DNA from: Gemmatimonadota bacterium
GTDB lineage: Bacteria; Latescibacterota; UBA2968; UBA8231
DNA length: 64,000 bases
Reading direction: 5' to 3'
Assembly: GCA_028875335.1 (NCBI GenBank)
Contig: JAPPEF010000314.1
Location: forward strand, 19,189 to 83,188
Under the pieces are notes generated by a model. The model had not been told where the DNA came from, did no database searches, and saw only the letters and a list, made by a program, of their open reading frames with translations. Of this stretch, positions 45,087-53,693 are shown piece by piece; position 1 is the first letter of the stretch, and each line of letters opens with the position of its first letter. The position numbers and the translations under genes are program-made.

Positions 45087-45863
45087 ATGAGAAAGAGCAA
45101 AGTCTTGGACAAAGTGCGCACGGGGCGGTGCGCCCGCATTTGTGGCCTAGGGCATTATCTGCCGTTCTTTGTGCGCTATGCTGCCCACAACGGCTATGAC
45201 GGCATCTGGCTCGACTTGGAACACCGGGCGATGGACCAGCGCGAGGTCCAGGGCCTGTTGGCCTTGTGTCGCGCCTGTGATATCGATTGCATGTTGCGGG
45301 CTCCGACGCTTGAGCGCACTCGCCTCTACCGCTATCTCGAGGACGGGGCGACCGGTCTGATGATGCCGCTGGTTTCCGATGCGGACTTGGCGCGCCAAAT
45401 CATCGCCGCGGTGAAGTACCCACCCTTGGGCAATCGCGGTTTGGACGGGGCGGGTTTGGACGGCGATTTTGGTCTCGACGTGTGGCATGAGGGCAGTACC
45501 TATATCGACGACGCCAATCGCGAGACTTTTGTCGTCTTGCAGATTGAAACTCCGCAAGCGCTGGCCAATGTCGAGGAGATAGCTGCGGTCGAGGGGGTGG
45601 ACGGGCTGTTCGTCGGCCCGGCGGATTTGGGGTTGCGGCTCGGTTTGGCCGGAGGGGATGTCGATCTCGATCAGGCCGTTGCCAAAGTCGCGGCGGCGGC
45701 GCAAAAACACGGCAAAGCTTGGGGGATACCTGCTGGCACGCCCGAGTTGCTGGCCAAATACCGCGCACAAGGGGCGCAGATGCTGGCGTATGGCGGCGAT
45801 TTTGCCCTAGCGCAGGTTTTGGCCGATTGCCGCCAGGATTTCGACCAAGCGCTCGGTGAATGA
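45087..45863 (+). CDS. HpcH/HpaI-family class II aldolase
   Basis: A 258-residue protein of normal family length. Family motifs include DGIWLDLEHRAMD, GATGLMMPLVSDADLAR, FVVLQIETPQALANVEEI (metal-binding Glu) and VDGLFVGPADLGLRLG (metal-binding Asp). These are Mg or Mn enzymes that split 4-hydroxy-2-oxo acids to pyruvate and an aldehyde. The ribosome site is weak. The gene overlaps or abuts the M19-like gene downstream and is probably in an operon with it. Confidence 0.9.
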   Translation: MRKSKVLDKVRTGRCARICGLGHYLPFFVRYAAHNGYDGIWLDLEHRAMDQREVQGLLALCRACDIDCMLRAPTLERTRLYRYLEDGATGLMMPLVSDADLARQIIAAVKYPPLGNRGLDGAGLDGDFGLDVWHEGSTYIDDANRETFVVLQIETPQALANVEEIAAVEGVDGLFVGPADLGLRLGLAGGDVDLDQAVAKVAAAAQKHGKAWGIPAGTPELLAKYRAQGAQMLAYGGDFALAQVLADCRQDFDQALGE

Positions 45864-45864
45864 G

Positions 45865-46920
45865 ATGACGATGAGATTGCCCTCTGGCCGCATTTGGCCG
45901 CATCCAGTATGCGATATGCTGGGGTTAAACTTGACCCACCCCCGTTTTGTGATCGACGATATTGACCTGGGCAAAAAAGATGCGAGTACTTGTCGCGGCG
46001 ACTTTCCCAAGTTTGCCGAATGGGGGCTGGAGGTGGTGATGTGCAAGGGGGGAGCGGCTTACTACGACGAGAACTACAAACCGCTGTGGCGACAGGAGTC
46101 GGAATGGCGTCCGGGCCGCGGCGGCGAGGATATGTTCCTGAGTCTGACGATCAAGAATCCGACCCAACTGGTGTTGGGAGTGCTCGACCGTTTTTTGCTA
46201 AATGTCGAAGCGTATCCCGAGCAGGTGCTGCTGGTGCGGACGGCCCGGGACTTGGATGCTGCGCGGGCGGCGGGCAAGGTCGCGGTATTGATGGGGGCCA
46301 ATCGCAGCGACTGGTTCGGCGACGGCCCCGGCATCCTGCGGATGTTTGCCCGTCTCGGGCTGCGGATGATTACCTTGGGTCAAGCGACCCGTGAGTTGGG
46401 TTGGGACGCCTCCAATGAGACCCGTTCTGGCGGGCGGATGACCGAGTTGGGAGTGCGGATGATTGCGGAGCTGAACGCGGCTGGGATCCTTATCGACTTG
46501 GCCCATAGCAATGACCCCTGTGCCCTCGATATCATCGAAGTATCGACAAAGCCGGTGGTTGACTCGCACTCCCATCCACGGGCGTTGGTTGATGAGCCTA
46601 GGGCGGCACCCGACGAGGTTATGCGGGCGTTGGCCGAGCGCGGCGGCGTGTTGGGGATCCCGCCGCCGATCACTCGGCCGCCGGGAGATGAGCCCTATCG
46701 GGCGGTCGCGCCAGAACAGTTGGGGCAGACCTTGGAGCAGATTCGCTACGCCGTTGATGTGATGGGTGTAGAAGGCGTGGGGATCGGCACTCACTTCAAC
46801 AGTGCGGTATTGCCTTGGGTGGTAGAGGGCTTGCTAGAGGCGGGATTCACCGAGGAGGGCACGAGCAAGATATGCGGCGGGAATTACCTGCGGGTTTTGC
46901 GCGAGGTGCTGCCCGCTTAA
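45865..46920 (+). CDS. M19 dipeptidase-like protein with altered metal site
   Basis: A 351-residue protein resembling membrane dipeptidases: LIDLAHSND and VVDSHSHPRALVDEPRAAPDEVMRALAERGGV correspond to the regions with the two later metal His. The early HxD (DGHNDLP-type) is replaced by VCDMLGLNL, the bridging Glu region reads LMGANRSDW without Glu, and the later GxDFDG reads GIGTHFN. It may bind one metal, use another chemistry or be inactive. Start is ambiguous between GTG 45856, ATG 45865 and ATG 45871; the first overlaps the aldolase stop. Confidence 0.75.
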   Translation: MTMRLPSGRIWPHPVCDMLGLNLTHPRFVIDDIDLGKKDASTCRGDFPKFAEWGLEVVMCKGGAAYYDENYKPLWRQESEWRPGRGGEDMFLSLTIKNPTQLVLGVLDRFLLNVEAYPEQVLLVRTARDLDAARAAGKVAVLMGANRSDWFGDGPGILRMFARLGLRMITLGQATRELGWDASNETRSGGRMTELGVRMIAELNAAGILIDLAHSNDPCALDIIEVSTKPVVDSHSHPRALVDEPRAAPDEVMRALAERGGVLGIPPPITRPPGDEPYRAVAPEQLGQTLEQIRYAVDVMGVEGVGIGTHFNSAVLPWVVEGLLEAGFTEEGTSKICGGNYLRVLREVLPA

Positions 46921-46939
46921 CTGGAGACTGAGGTGGAAG

Positions 46940-47752
46940 ATGGACGCAACGGAAAAGTATCTCTTTGAAGTACACGGCTATCTGGTGATCGAAGGCGCGC
47001 TCTCGCCGGAGGAAGTGGCGGCGGCCAATGCGGCGATTGACCACCACGCCGATCAAATCGGTATCCGCCCCAATGACCTAGCCCACGGGTCGGGGACGCT
47101 CAAGGGCACGCAGGGACGCGGCGATTTGGGCGGGATGCTGACGTGGGACAAACCGCATTGCGATCCGTTCCGGGCGATGATTGCCCATGCGCGGTTCAAG
47201 CCTTATCTGGAAGAATTGCTGGGACCGGGTTTTCGCCTAGAGGGCTTGGGAATCATCACCATGGACGAGGGGGCCGAAGGTTTCTGGTTCCACGAGGGCG
47301 GCGAGCCACTCGACCGTTCGCGGGGTTTCCTCTATCGCAATGGCCGGATGTTTTGCGGGATGACTAACATCGCCGTGCAGTTGGCGGACGTAGGGCCGGA
47401 GGATGGAGGGTTCGCCTGCTTGCCCGGCAGCCATAAGGCCAATTATCTCTGCCCGGACGAAATCCGGCTGTACGAGGCGCACCAGGATCGCATCGCGCAG
47501 ATTCCGGCCAAAGCGGGCGACGCGATCCTTTTCGTCGAGACGCTGATGCACGGGGCTGTGCCGTGGACGGCCAAACACCAGCGGCGCTCGGTGATTTTGC
47601 GCTATAATCACGGCGTCCAGGCCGAATCGCTGATGGGGACTTATACGCCGCCGGATTTCTACGCCGAGTTGACGGAGGAGCAGCAGGCGGTGATTACGCC
47701 GCCGCAGTACCGGAGAGAAGACAAGGGGTCGCGGCTTTACAGGCAGAAATAA
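46940..47752 (+). CDS. PhyH-family Fe(II)/2OG enzyme homologue, HxG variant
   Basis: A 270-residue protein collinear with those at 18015 and 24821. Motifs are KYLFEVHGYLV, GGMLTWDKPHC, DGGFACLPGSHKANY, the distal His in LMHGAVPW (~204) and QRRSVILRY. The proximal site is FHEGG (H118-E-G120), so the HxD Asp is again replaced by Gly. It ends a likely operon after HpcH aldolase and the M19-like protein, 19 bases from the latter. The activity cannot be told apart among hydroxylase, halogenase-like or non-catalytic. Confidence 0.85.
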   Translation: MDATEKYLFEVHGYLVIEGALSPEEVAAANAAIDHHADQIGIRPNDLAHGSGTLKGTQGRGDLGGMLTWDKPHCDPFRAMIAHARFKPYLEELLGPGFRLEGLGIITMDEGAEGFWFHEGGEPLDRSRGFLYRNGRMFCGMTNIAVQLADVGPEDGGFACLPGSHKANYLCPDEIRLYEAHQDRIAQIPAKAGDAILFVETLMHGAVPWTAKHQRRSVILRYNHGVQAESLMGTYTPPDFYAELTEEQQAVITPPQYRREDKGSRLYRQK

Positions 47753-47770
47753 GGAAGCCATAAACCTAAC

Positions 47771-47927
47771 TGACGTTACGCACAGGAGGCGTCTTGGGCA
47801 TTAGATGCTTCGCTGTGCTCAGCATGACAAGGAAAGAACGCGCCAACACCTGTCATGCTGAGCACAGCGAAGCGTAGTCGAAGCATCTAATACCTAGGTG
47901 CCCGTGAGATGCCCATGCGTAACGTCA
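47771..47927. repeat. Palindromic mobile-like element with 12-bp terminal inverted repeats
   Basis: Perfect outer repeats TGACGTTACGCA (47771-47782) and TGCGTAACGTCA (47916-47927) enclose a long inner inverted repeat: TTAGATGCTTCGCTGTGCTC (start 47801) against 47851-47890, with GCATGACA/TGTCATGC facing the loop. It is 157 bases and codes nothing. A partial copy is at 13173-13291. Confidence 0.85.
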
Positions 47928-47947
47928 GAACCTAAGGAGGTTAGACG

Positions 47948-49225
47948 ATGCAATGCTGGATTTTCGTTTTCAATCCGCTCGAACGCTACATGGCCAACTA
48001 CAAGCACATCTTCGACGCCTGGGAAGAGGGCGGAGTGCGCGGCATTGTGGTGGGGCGCATGTTTTTTATGGAGGACGACGGGAGCCGAATCCCCGCCTTT
48101 CCCCAAGATCCTAAAGCCTATGCCGACTTGGGGCTAGAGGCGCCCGAGGAGCAGCCCCGAGACTTGGAAAAGGAGCGGGAGCTAAGCGCGATGCTGGATG
48201 ACGCCGCTGGGCGCGGCTGGCATATCATGGTATTCGACAGCGGCACCACAGCCCACGTGCAGAGCTTGATAAACCGCTACCCCCAAGTCAACGGAGTGAT
48301 CATCGACGGACCGGGTGAGAACCACTATGAGTTGGCTTGGCACCACGGCGGCGAACTCTTTGAATTGCGCGATGGCGAGCGCGTCGAGTTCGCTAACTTA
48401 GGCTTTGAGATTGATCGGTTGGAGCGCGGCATTGCCCATATGCGCCAGCGTTTCCACAGCCTCACCCCCGACCTCGTGCGCTATTGGGCTCCGGGCGGGA
48501 CTCTGGCTGGCTTGAATCTCTTCGATATCAACGAAGACGCCCTCTACTGGCTGCGGGCGCGGGCAGAAAAGTCGCGGCGTTCTTGGGAGCGGGCTCGCGC
48601 CGACTTGGACGGCGTGAATCGCTACGTCGAGTTAGGCGGCATTCCGCGCATCACCACGTTCTCTTCCCTGACCGGCCAAGACTACCAACAGATGCCGCCG
48701 TACTTCGACTATATCTTTCCCAAGCACTACTACTGGCATCGCGGCTTCGACGGCATGTATGGGACCATTGCCCGCTGGGTGCAAAAGTTCGCAGAGTGGA
48801 ATCCCTCTCTGACCGAGGCCGATTGCTTCCTGCTGGTCGAATCGCTGTTCGGCCTGCGCCTGCCCAATGTCGAGTCGCTGCTGGATATGGAGATGGGTTT
48901 TCCCGAAGAGTTTTTCACCGAAGTCGTGTACAGCGAAACGCGGCGCGCCCTAGAGGCGATCAAGGACGTTGACAAAACCATCTTCTGGGTGTCTACTGGC
49001 CGCTCCCCGCATGCCGGCGACGCCATGCCGGCCCGCGACTTAGCTGGCATTCTCAAAGCCTCGCAGGACGCCGGTGCCCAGCGCTTTCTCTTCCACCCAG
49101 ACCCGGACCCCAGTCCGTCCGAGTGGAGCGTAATCAGCGGCCTGTGCGGCACGCAATGGCGTCAATCGCGGGACGGGTACTGGCCGCCCAATGCGGCCAA
49201 ACCGGACGAATACCTGCGCGGTTAA
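47948..49225 (+). CDS. Unrecognised protein, possibly a TIM-barrel hydrolase-like fold
   Basis: A 425-residue soluble protein with AAGGAGG before the ATG. I do not recognise the family. Alternating beta-alpha units with strand-like GIVVGRMFF, WHIMVFDSG, VNGVIIDGPGENHYE, YFDYIFPKHYYWHRGFDG and TIFWVSTGRSPH suggest a (beta/alpha)8 barrel such as those of putative glycosidase-type proteins. DGPGENHYE and the FP+HYYWH segment hold acidic and His residues that could be catalytic, but this is a guess. It has no signal peptide. Its last codons resemble the end of the next gene. Confidence 0.55.
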   Translation: MQCWIFVFNPLERYMANYKHIFDAWEEGGVRGIVVGRMFFMEDDGSRIPAFPQDPKAYADLGLEAPEEQPRDLEKERELSAMLDDAAGRGWHIMVFDSGTTAHVQSLINRYPQVNGVIIDGPGENHYELAWHHGGELFELRDGERVEFANLGFEIDRLERGIAHMRQRFHSLTPDLVRYWAPGGTLAGLNLFDINEDALYWLRARAEKSRRSWERARADLDGVNRYVELGGIPRITTFSSLTGQDYQQMPPYFDYIFPKHYYWHRGFDGMYGTIARWVQKFAEWNPSLTEADCFLLVESLFGLRLPNVESLLDMEMGFPEEFFTEVVYSETRRALEAIKDVDKTIFWVSTGRSPHAGDAMPARDLAGILKASQDAGAQRFLFHPDPDPSPSEWSVISGLCGTQWRQSRDGYWPPNAAKPDEYLRG

Positions 49226-49256
49226 TAGGCACCCCGGAGCTAGCGCTTATGCGCTG
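49206..49256. repeat. Direct repeat, left copy, flanking the methyltransferase-like gene
   Basis: ACGAATACCTGCGCGGTTAATAG and, after a diverged gap, GCGCTTATGCGCTG. The counterpart is at 51566-51615, where the first block has three differences in 23 and the second is identical. Confidence 0.6.
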
Positions 49257-49302
49257 GGAAGACGTTTTGTTAGGGATTATAGAATACAAGGTATAACTCT
49301 CT

Positions 49303-51588
49303 TTGAGACGCGTCTTTCCCTTGTATGCCCTATCGGGCTTCATCAGCCTCGGCTACCAAGTCGCGTGGTTCCGCATTTTCATCGATTGGTTTGGCTCGAC
49401 CAACCTCACTTTCGCCCTAGTAGTGTGCAACTTCATCGGGGGCTTGGGTTGCGGTGCGCTCTTGAGCCGGCGAATCACCCGGCTGCTGACCGACCGGACT
49501 GGCATCGGGGACAAACTGCGTTTGTACGGGCTGATAGAACTTTTGGTCGGGGTATCGGCTCTTGTGACCGTAGCGGCCGAATATTTGCCGCCGGACCTCT
49601 GGGGTTCTTTCCCGTATCATCTAGACGATGGAATCTGGGTCCAGACGAGCCACTATCAGATTGCCCAAGGGGCCATCGCCACGATTAGCCTCTTTATTCC
49701 TTGTCTGTTCATGGGGGTGACCTTCCCCTTACTGTGCGACATCTTCCGCTCAATATCGAGGAACGGACGCCTCCCCTCCGTTCTGTACGCGTGGAACACA
49801 ATTGGTGCGTGTACCGGCGTACTCGCTTGCCAGTTCATTCTGATACCGGAGATCGGGCACCAGCCAACCTTCTGGCTGATGGCCGGCTTGAACATACTGC
49901 TAGGATTGTACTTCCTAGCCAGCGGGGGTGCACCCGCAAGCGACGAAGTAGCGGACACTGCCTGGGCAACATTCCCAAGTGCTGGAGTGCCACCTAGGTC
50001 GGGAAGTGCCCTCATTGCTTGTGCCGCACTGAGCGGCTTGCTCGCCGGAGCTCTCGAAGGCGATATGTTCAAGCGGATCGATTTCATTGTCGTGCTGAGC
50101 CCTGGGGCGATCATGTCGTTTATCTCCTTCTGGGCCGTGCTAGGCATTTTTCTGGCCAGCATTATCGTGCGGCACGTCGAGCGTATCCGGCTCGTTCATA
50201 TCAAGGTCGCGTACGGTCTGGCCGCACTCTGCTACTTCGCGATCTGGCGATTTAGCGATGAGTTGACCTACTTAGTGGGCAACCCGCCGGATGTGCGCGG
50301 CGTACATCACTTCCCAGTGAGTCTCTCCCAGCTCTTCGTCTATACAGGTATCTATGTACTACCTTCGTACTTGCTAGTCTCCTTGCTCCTGCCCTACGTC
50401 TGCAATCGACTACAGGGCATGGGGAAACACTTGGGGCTGGCCTACGGTTTGAATACGGTGGGGTTCTGTCTCGGCTTGATTGCCTTCACGCTGGTGGCAC
50501 CCCGCCTGAACATCTTCTACTCGTTGAAGCTCTTTCTGGCCTTCATGGTGCTCGCCGCGCTCGCCCTAGCATGCATTTCGGAATTCCGTCCCATAAAAGC
50601 GTGGCAGATCGCTGTCTTGGTAGTTCTTGTCGCCAGCGCCTGTATCGCCACGCCAAGAAGATTCGATCGAGATTTTTTTACGCCCTTGATGTGGCCCAAC
50701 GCTGTTGCAGCCCAAGGCCTGAGGAGCAATGCCGCCCACACTACGTATTTCCTCGAACTTCCGAACAACAACATGAAGCTCTTCTTCGGCCGTCTGTCTA
50801 TGTCGGGCACATCGCCGCGATCTCAGCAGTACATGCGTCTGATGGCGCACTTTCCCTTGCTCGCTCATCCGCATCCAGAGAAAGTCCTGCTGATTTGTTT
50901 TGGCGTCGGCAACACCGCCTCGGCCATCGCCGCCCATGAAAGTATCACGCGAATTGATGCCGTCGATCTCAACGAGAACGTATTCAAGACGGCACCAGCC
51001 TTTGCCGAGCATCACGGCTTCGTACATTTGGATCCACGGCTGCGGATGATCAACGACGACGGGCGCAACTTCCTCGCGCTGAGCAACGAGACGTACGACC
51101 TGATCACCAGCGAACCGCCCCCGCCCATGGCCGGGGGAGTGTATCGCCTGTATTCGCGGGAGTACTACGAGCAGGTACTTGCGCACCTGAGCCCCGATGG
51201 ATTTATGAGCCAATGGCTTCCCATAGGGCAGTTGCCCAACGACGCGGTTGAATTGGTGACCAGAACCTTCGTCGCGGTGTTTCCCTACAGTCTGTTGTTC
51301 GAGGGGGCAGGCCAACACTTGATCTTGCTGGGCAGCCGCTCTCCCATCCGTTTTGAGCAACTGTCCGAACGCTTCTACCAATCCGACAGGGTTAGAACCG
51401 ATCTCTTGCGGATCGGTCTCTCAACTCCCTCTGCGCTGGTTGCCCGCGTGATTCGCAACGATGCCGAACTGCGCAGCCGCCTCGGACCGGGGCGCGTGCT
51501 CAGCGATCAGCACAATGACTTGGAGCATTTGTTTTACGATCCGGAGGAAGTCCAAAGGACCTCTTACGAATATCTGCGCGGTCGATAG
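49303..51588 (+). CDS. Membrane protein fused to spermidine-synthase-like domain
   Basis: A 761-residue protein. The first ~480 residues hold about 12 hydrophobic segments with the typical opening LSGFISLGYQVAWFR. The C-terminal ~250 form a SAM-type Rossmann domain like spermidine synthase: LLICFGVGNTASAIAAH, IDAVDLNENVFKTA, INDDGRNFL and YDLITSEPPPPMAGG. Such fusions are widespread and their substrate is unknown. A TTG start at 49303 (AAGG upstream) is used; no ATG precedes the first helix. The gene and its flanks are bracketed by short direct repeats, as if inserted or duplicated in. Confidence 0.8.
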   Translation: MRRVFPLYALSGFISLGYQVAWFRIFIDWFGSTNLTFALVVCNFIGGLGCGALLSRRITRLLTDRTGIGDKLRLYGLIELLVGVSALVTVAAEYLPPDLWGSFPYHLDDGIWVQTSHYQIAQGAIATISLFIPCLFMGVTFPLLCDIFRSISRNGRLPSVLYAWNTIGACTGVLACQFILIPEIGHQPTFWLMAGLNILLGLYFLASGGAPASDEVADTAWATFPSAGVPPRSGSALIACAALSGLLAGALEGDMFKRIDFIVVLSPGAIMSFISFWAVLGIFLASIIVRHVERIRLVHIKVAYGLAALCYFAIWRFSDELTYLVGNPPDVRGVHHFPVSLSQLFVYTGIYVLPSYLLVSLLLPYVCNRLQGMGKHLGLAYGLNTVGFCLGLIAFTLVAPRLNIFYSLKLFLAFMVLAALALACISEFRPIKAWQIAVLVVLVASACIATPRRFDRDFFTPLMWPNAVAAQGLRSNAAHTTYFLELPNNNMKLFFGRLSMSGTSPRSQQYMRLMAHFPLLAHPHPEKVLLICFGVGNTASAIAAHESITRIDAVDLNENVFKTAPAFAEHHGFVHLDPRLRMINDDGRNFLALSNETYDLITSEPPPPMAGGVYRLYSREYYEQVLAHLSPDGFMSQWLPIGQLPNDAVELVTRTFVAVFPYSLLFEGAGQHLILLGSRSPIRFEQLSERFYQSDRVRTDLLRIGLSTPSALVARVIRNDAELRSRLGPGRVLSDQHNDLEHLFYDPEEVQRTSYEYLRGR

Positions 51589-51615
51589 ATTTGAGAGACT
51601 GGCGCTTATGCGCTG
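51566..51615. repeat. Direct repeat, right copy
   Basis: ACGAATATCTGCGCGGTCGATAG and GCGCTTATGCGCTG, matching the copy at 49206-49256. The first block contains the end of the membrane/methyltransferase gene. Confidence 0.6.
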
Positions 51616-51628
51616 CCATGCCGAGCAG

Positions 51629-53617
51629 TTAGATTTGCGTGAGAAAGCTCCCCATGTGTCCGGTTATATAATCCAGCACCAGCCATCCGCCCGCCGCCAC
51701 GATCTCGCCCAAAATCAGGCCGAGAAAAAACGGCCGCAAATTCCGGTACAGCTTGGGACCGCCGTAGCGCAGAATTAACAGTTTGAGGAACCAAGCGAGA
51801 AAGGCACTGCCAAAGATATGCCCCGTCTTCCAGTTGGCGCTAATGGTATAACCGAGGGGATTGAGCGGCCACCAGATGAATTGGTGCCGCGCCCACATCA
51901 GTAGGGCCATCACCCCCCCACCAATGCCCATGAACAGCCAAGCGTCTAGTCTTGGACCGGGCAATTCTGCGGCGATGCGCGGAGCCATATCCCGAGGACC
52001 AAAGGTGGGGGCCTGCCCCACGAAAAAGAGCGGATTGAGATTGATGCCCCCGTATTTGTAGGCCAGCACTAAGGTCATATACGACGAGCCGACTAGACTT
52101 ACTACAATGGCAATGACCACGGCCCAGAATAGCCGGCGCTTGGAACCGGTGATAATCTCACCCATCTTCAGCCCGTTGGCTACAGACGCCATGACAAAAG
52201 AGCGTACTTCGGAATGCCAGCCGTAGGAAAATCCCAGGGCCACTAAACCCGAAGCACCCAAGGCCGAGGCACCGGCCCCCGAAATGACAAAGCTCGAAGT
52301 CATGATAGGGGGCCGCATGGCCGGGATGCCCCCTTCGGCCACTACCCGAGTTAGCCCTATAAATAGCATCATGGCACCAAAGAGGAATAACAGTGCCGTG
52401 GGAAGGGTTAGTCCCATCATACATAGGCCGACCACCACTAGGGCAAGCGCCGCTAGCAGGCCGAAAAGGGCCTGCCTGTAGGATAGCATTTCGCCGCTGT
52501 CGTCGACCTCTTCGTCGCCATGGAAGGCTTTGCGGTAAACACTTTGTAAATGGCCGCGTCCGACCCATAAACCCACTAGCACAAAGACTATCATCGAGCC
52601 CATACCCTGATGGGCTAGGAAAGGTTCGATAGAGTAGAAATCGATCCGCTGCGTGCTCTGCAAGCCGACGATATTGAAGATGCCCCGCTGAATGGTGGTG
52701 AGGGTGTAGAATATCCAGATTGAAGCCGTGATATCGAGGTTGACGAAATAGAAAAAGCCCGTCCAAGGCGGACTAAACCAGAAACTCAGGCCGACGGTAT
52801 CGCGGAACAAGGGCAATGTGAAGGCCTTGGTGATCTGCGGAAAGTTCGGAAAGTAGGAGTGTAGGCCGTTGACACTGAGCAGAATGAACGAGACAGCAAA
52901 ACCGATCCACATGGCTTTGTTGGTGAAAAACGACCGACCGATTATTCCTGCCTTTTCCCGGCCGATCATTTCCATGGGCACTTGGACCAGTGGATACACT
53001 AGCTTTTCCCGGTCCATCCACTGGCGACGTAGAATGACCATGGTGCAGATCATGGCAAAGCTGAGCACCAGGAAAAATCCGTACCAGAAACTCAGCGGTA
53101 CGATCCAGATATCCCAGGGGATAGCCTCGCCTTCAGGCAGACCTTCAAAGAAAAAACGCGCCGCGTTTTCGCCTCGGGGAATCATCCAGCTAGGGATGTA
53201 CTGGTTGTAGAGAAAGTCCCAGTTGTTCTCGGGTGTGGCATAGTAGGTGGAGCCGAGTAAGCATGGTATGATGAACTGAGTGAAACCCATGCCGGGAACA
53301 CAGCAGGCCACCGCTAGCATGATGTAGATGGTTACCAACTCGGCTTGATCCAAGGCCAAGGGTCGGCGAAGACAGGCGACCAAGGCACTAGCAAGCACGA
53401 CAAAAAAGAAGAAGAACAGGGCCGCCGGAGTGCTGAAGTTCAGGGTTAGATACGAACCTCGGATGAGGGTCGTAGCATAGGCGTCGAGGAGATTTAGCAG
53501 AAAGGCCAGTACCGCCCCAAGTAAGATGGCCCGGGCCGAAATGCCTTTGACGTCTTCATAGGTCGGCTGGCTTCTTTTTAGCCAGGTGAGGTGTTGAGGC
53601 GGAATTCTCTTTTTCAA
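51629..53617 (-). CDS. OPT-like (DUF6785-type) polytopic membrane transporter
   Basis: A 662-residue membrane protein and full-length paralogue of the one at 9484. Shared motifs are DREKLVYPLVQVPMEMI, GLWVGRGHLQ, IGLTRVVAEGGIPAMRPP and the C-terminal ILRYGGPKLYRNLRPFFLGLILG. About 14 membrane segments. The start is a TTG at 53617 with a weak GAGAC site; the first 28 residues are polar and then the first helix begins. The substrate is unknown. It is followed upstream, 76 bases away, by the FGE-like gene on the same strand. Confidence 0.78.
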   Translation of the reverse strand: MKKRIPPQHLTWLKRSQPTYEDVKGISARAILLGAVLAFLLNLLDAYATTLIRGSYLTLNFSTPAALFFFFFVVLASALVACLRRPLALDQAELVTIYIMLAVACCVPGMGFTQFIIPCLLGSTYYATPENNWDFLYNQYIPSWMIPRGENAARFFFEGLPEGEAIPWDIWIVPLSFWYGFFLVLSFAMICTMVILRRQWMDREKLVYPLVQVPMEMIGREKAGIIGRSFFTNKAMWIGFAVSFILLSVNGLHSYFPNFPQITKAFTLPLFRDTVGLSFWFSPPWTGFFYFVNLDITASIWIFYTLTTIQRGIFNIVGLQSTQRIDFYSIEPFLAHQGMGSMIVFVLVGLWVGRGHLQSVYRKAFHGDEEVDDSGEMLSYRQALFGLLAALALVVVGLCMMGLTLPTALLFLFGAMMLFIGLTRVVAEGGIPAMRPPIMTSSFVISGAGASALGASGLVALGFSYGWHSEVRSFVMASVANGLKMGEIITGSKRRLFWAVVIAIVVSLVGSSYMTLVLAYKYGGINLNPLFFVGQAPTFGPRDMAPRIAAELPGPRLDAWLFMGIGGGVMALLMWARHQFIWWPLNPLGYTISANWKTGHIFGSAFLAWFLKLLILRYGGPKLYRNLRPFFLGLILGEIVAAGGWLVLDYITGHMGSFLTQI

Positions 53618-53693
53618 TACTTGTCTCTAGGGGCTGTCATATGTCGTATTTCAACTAATGGATAAGTCCGTTTAAGCGACAAAGAGAGGCCGT

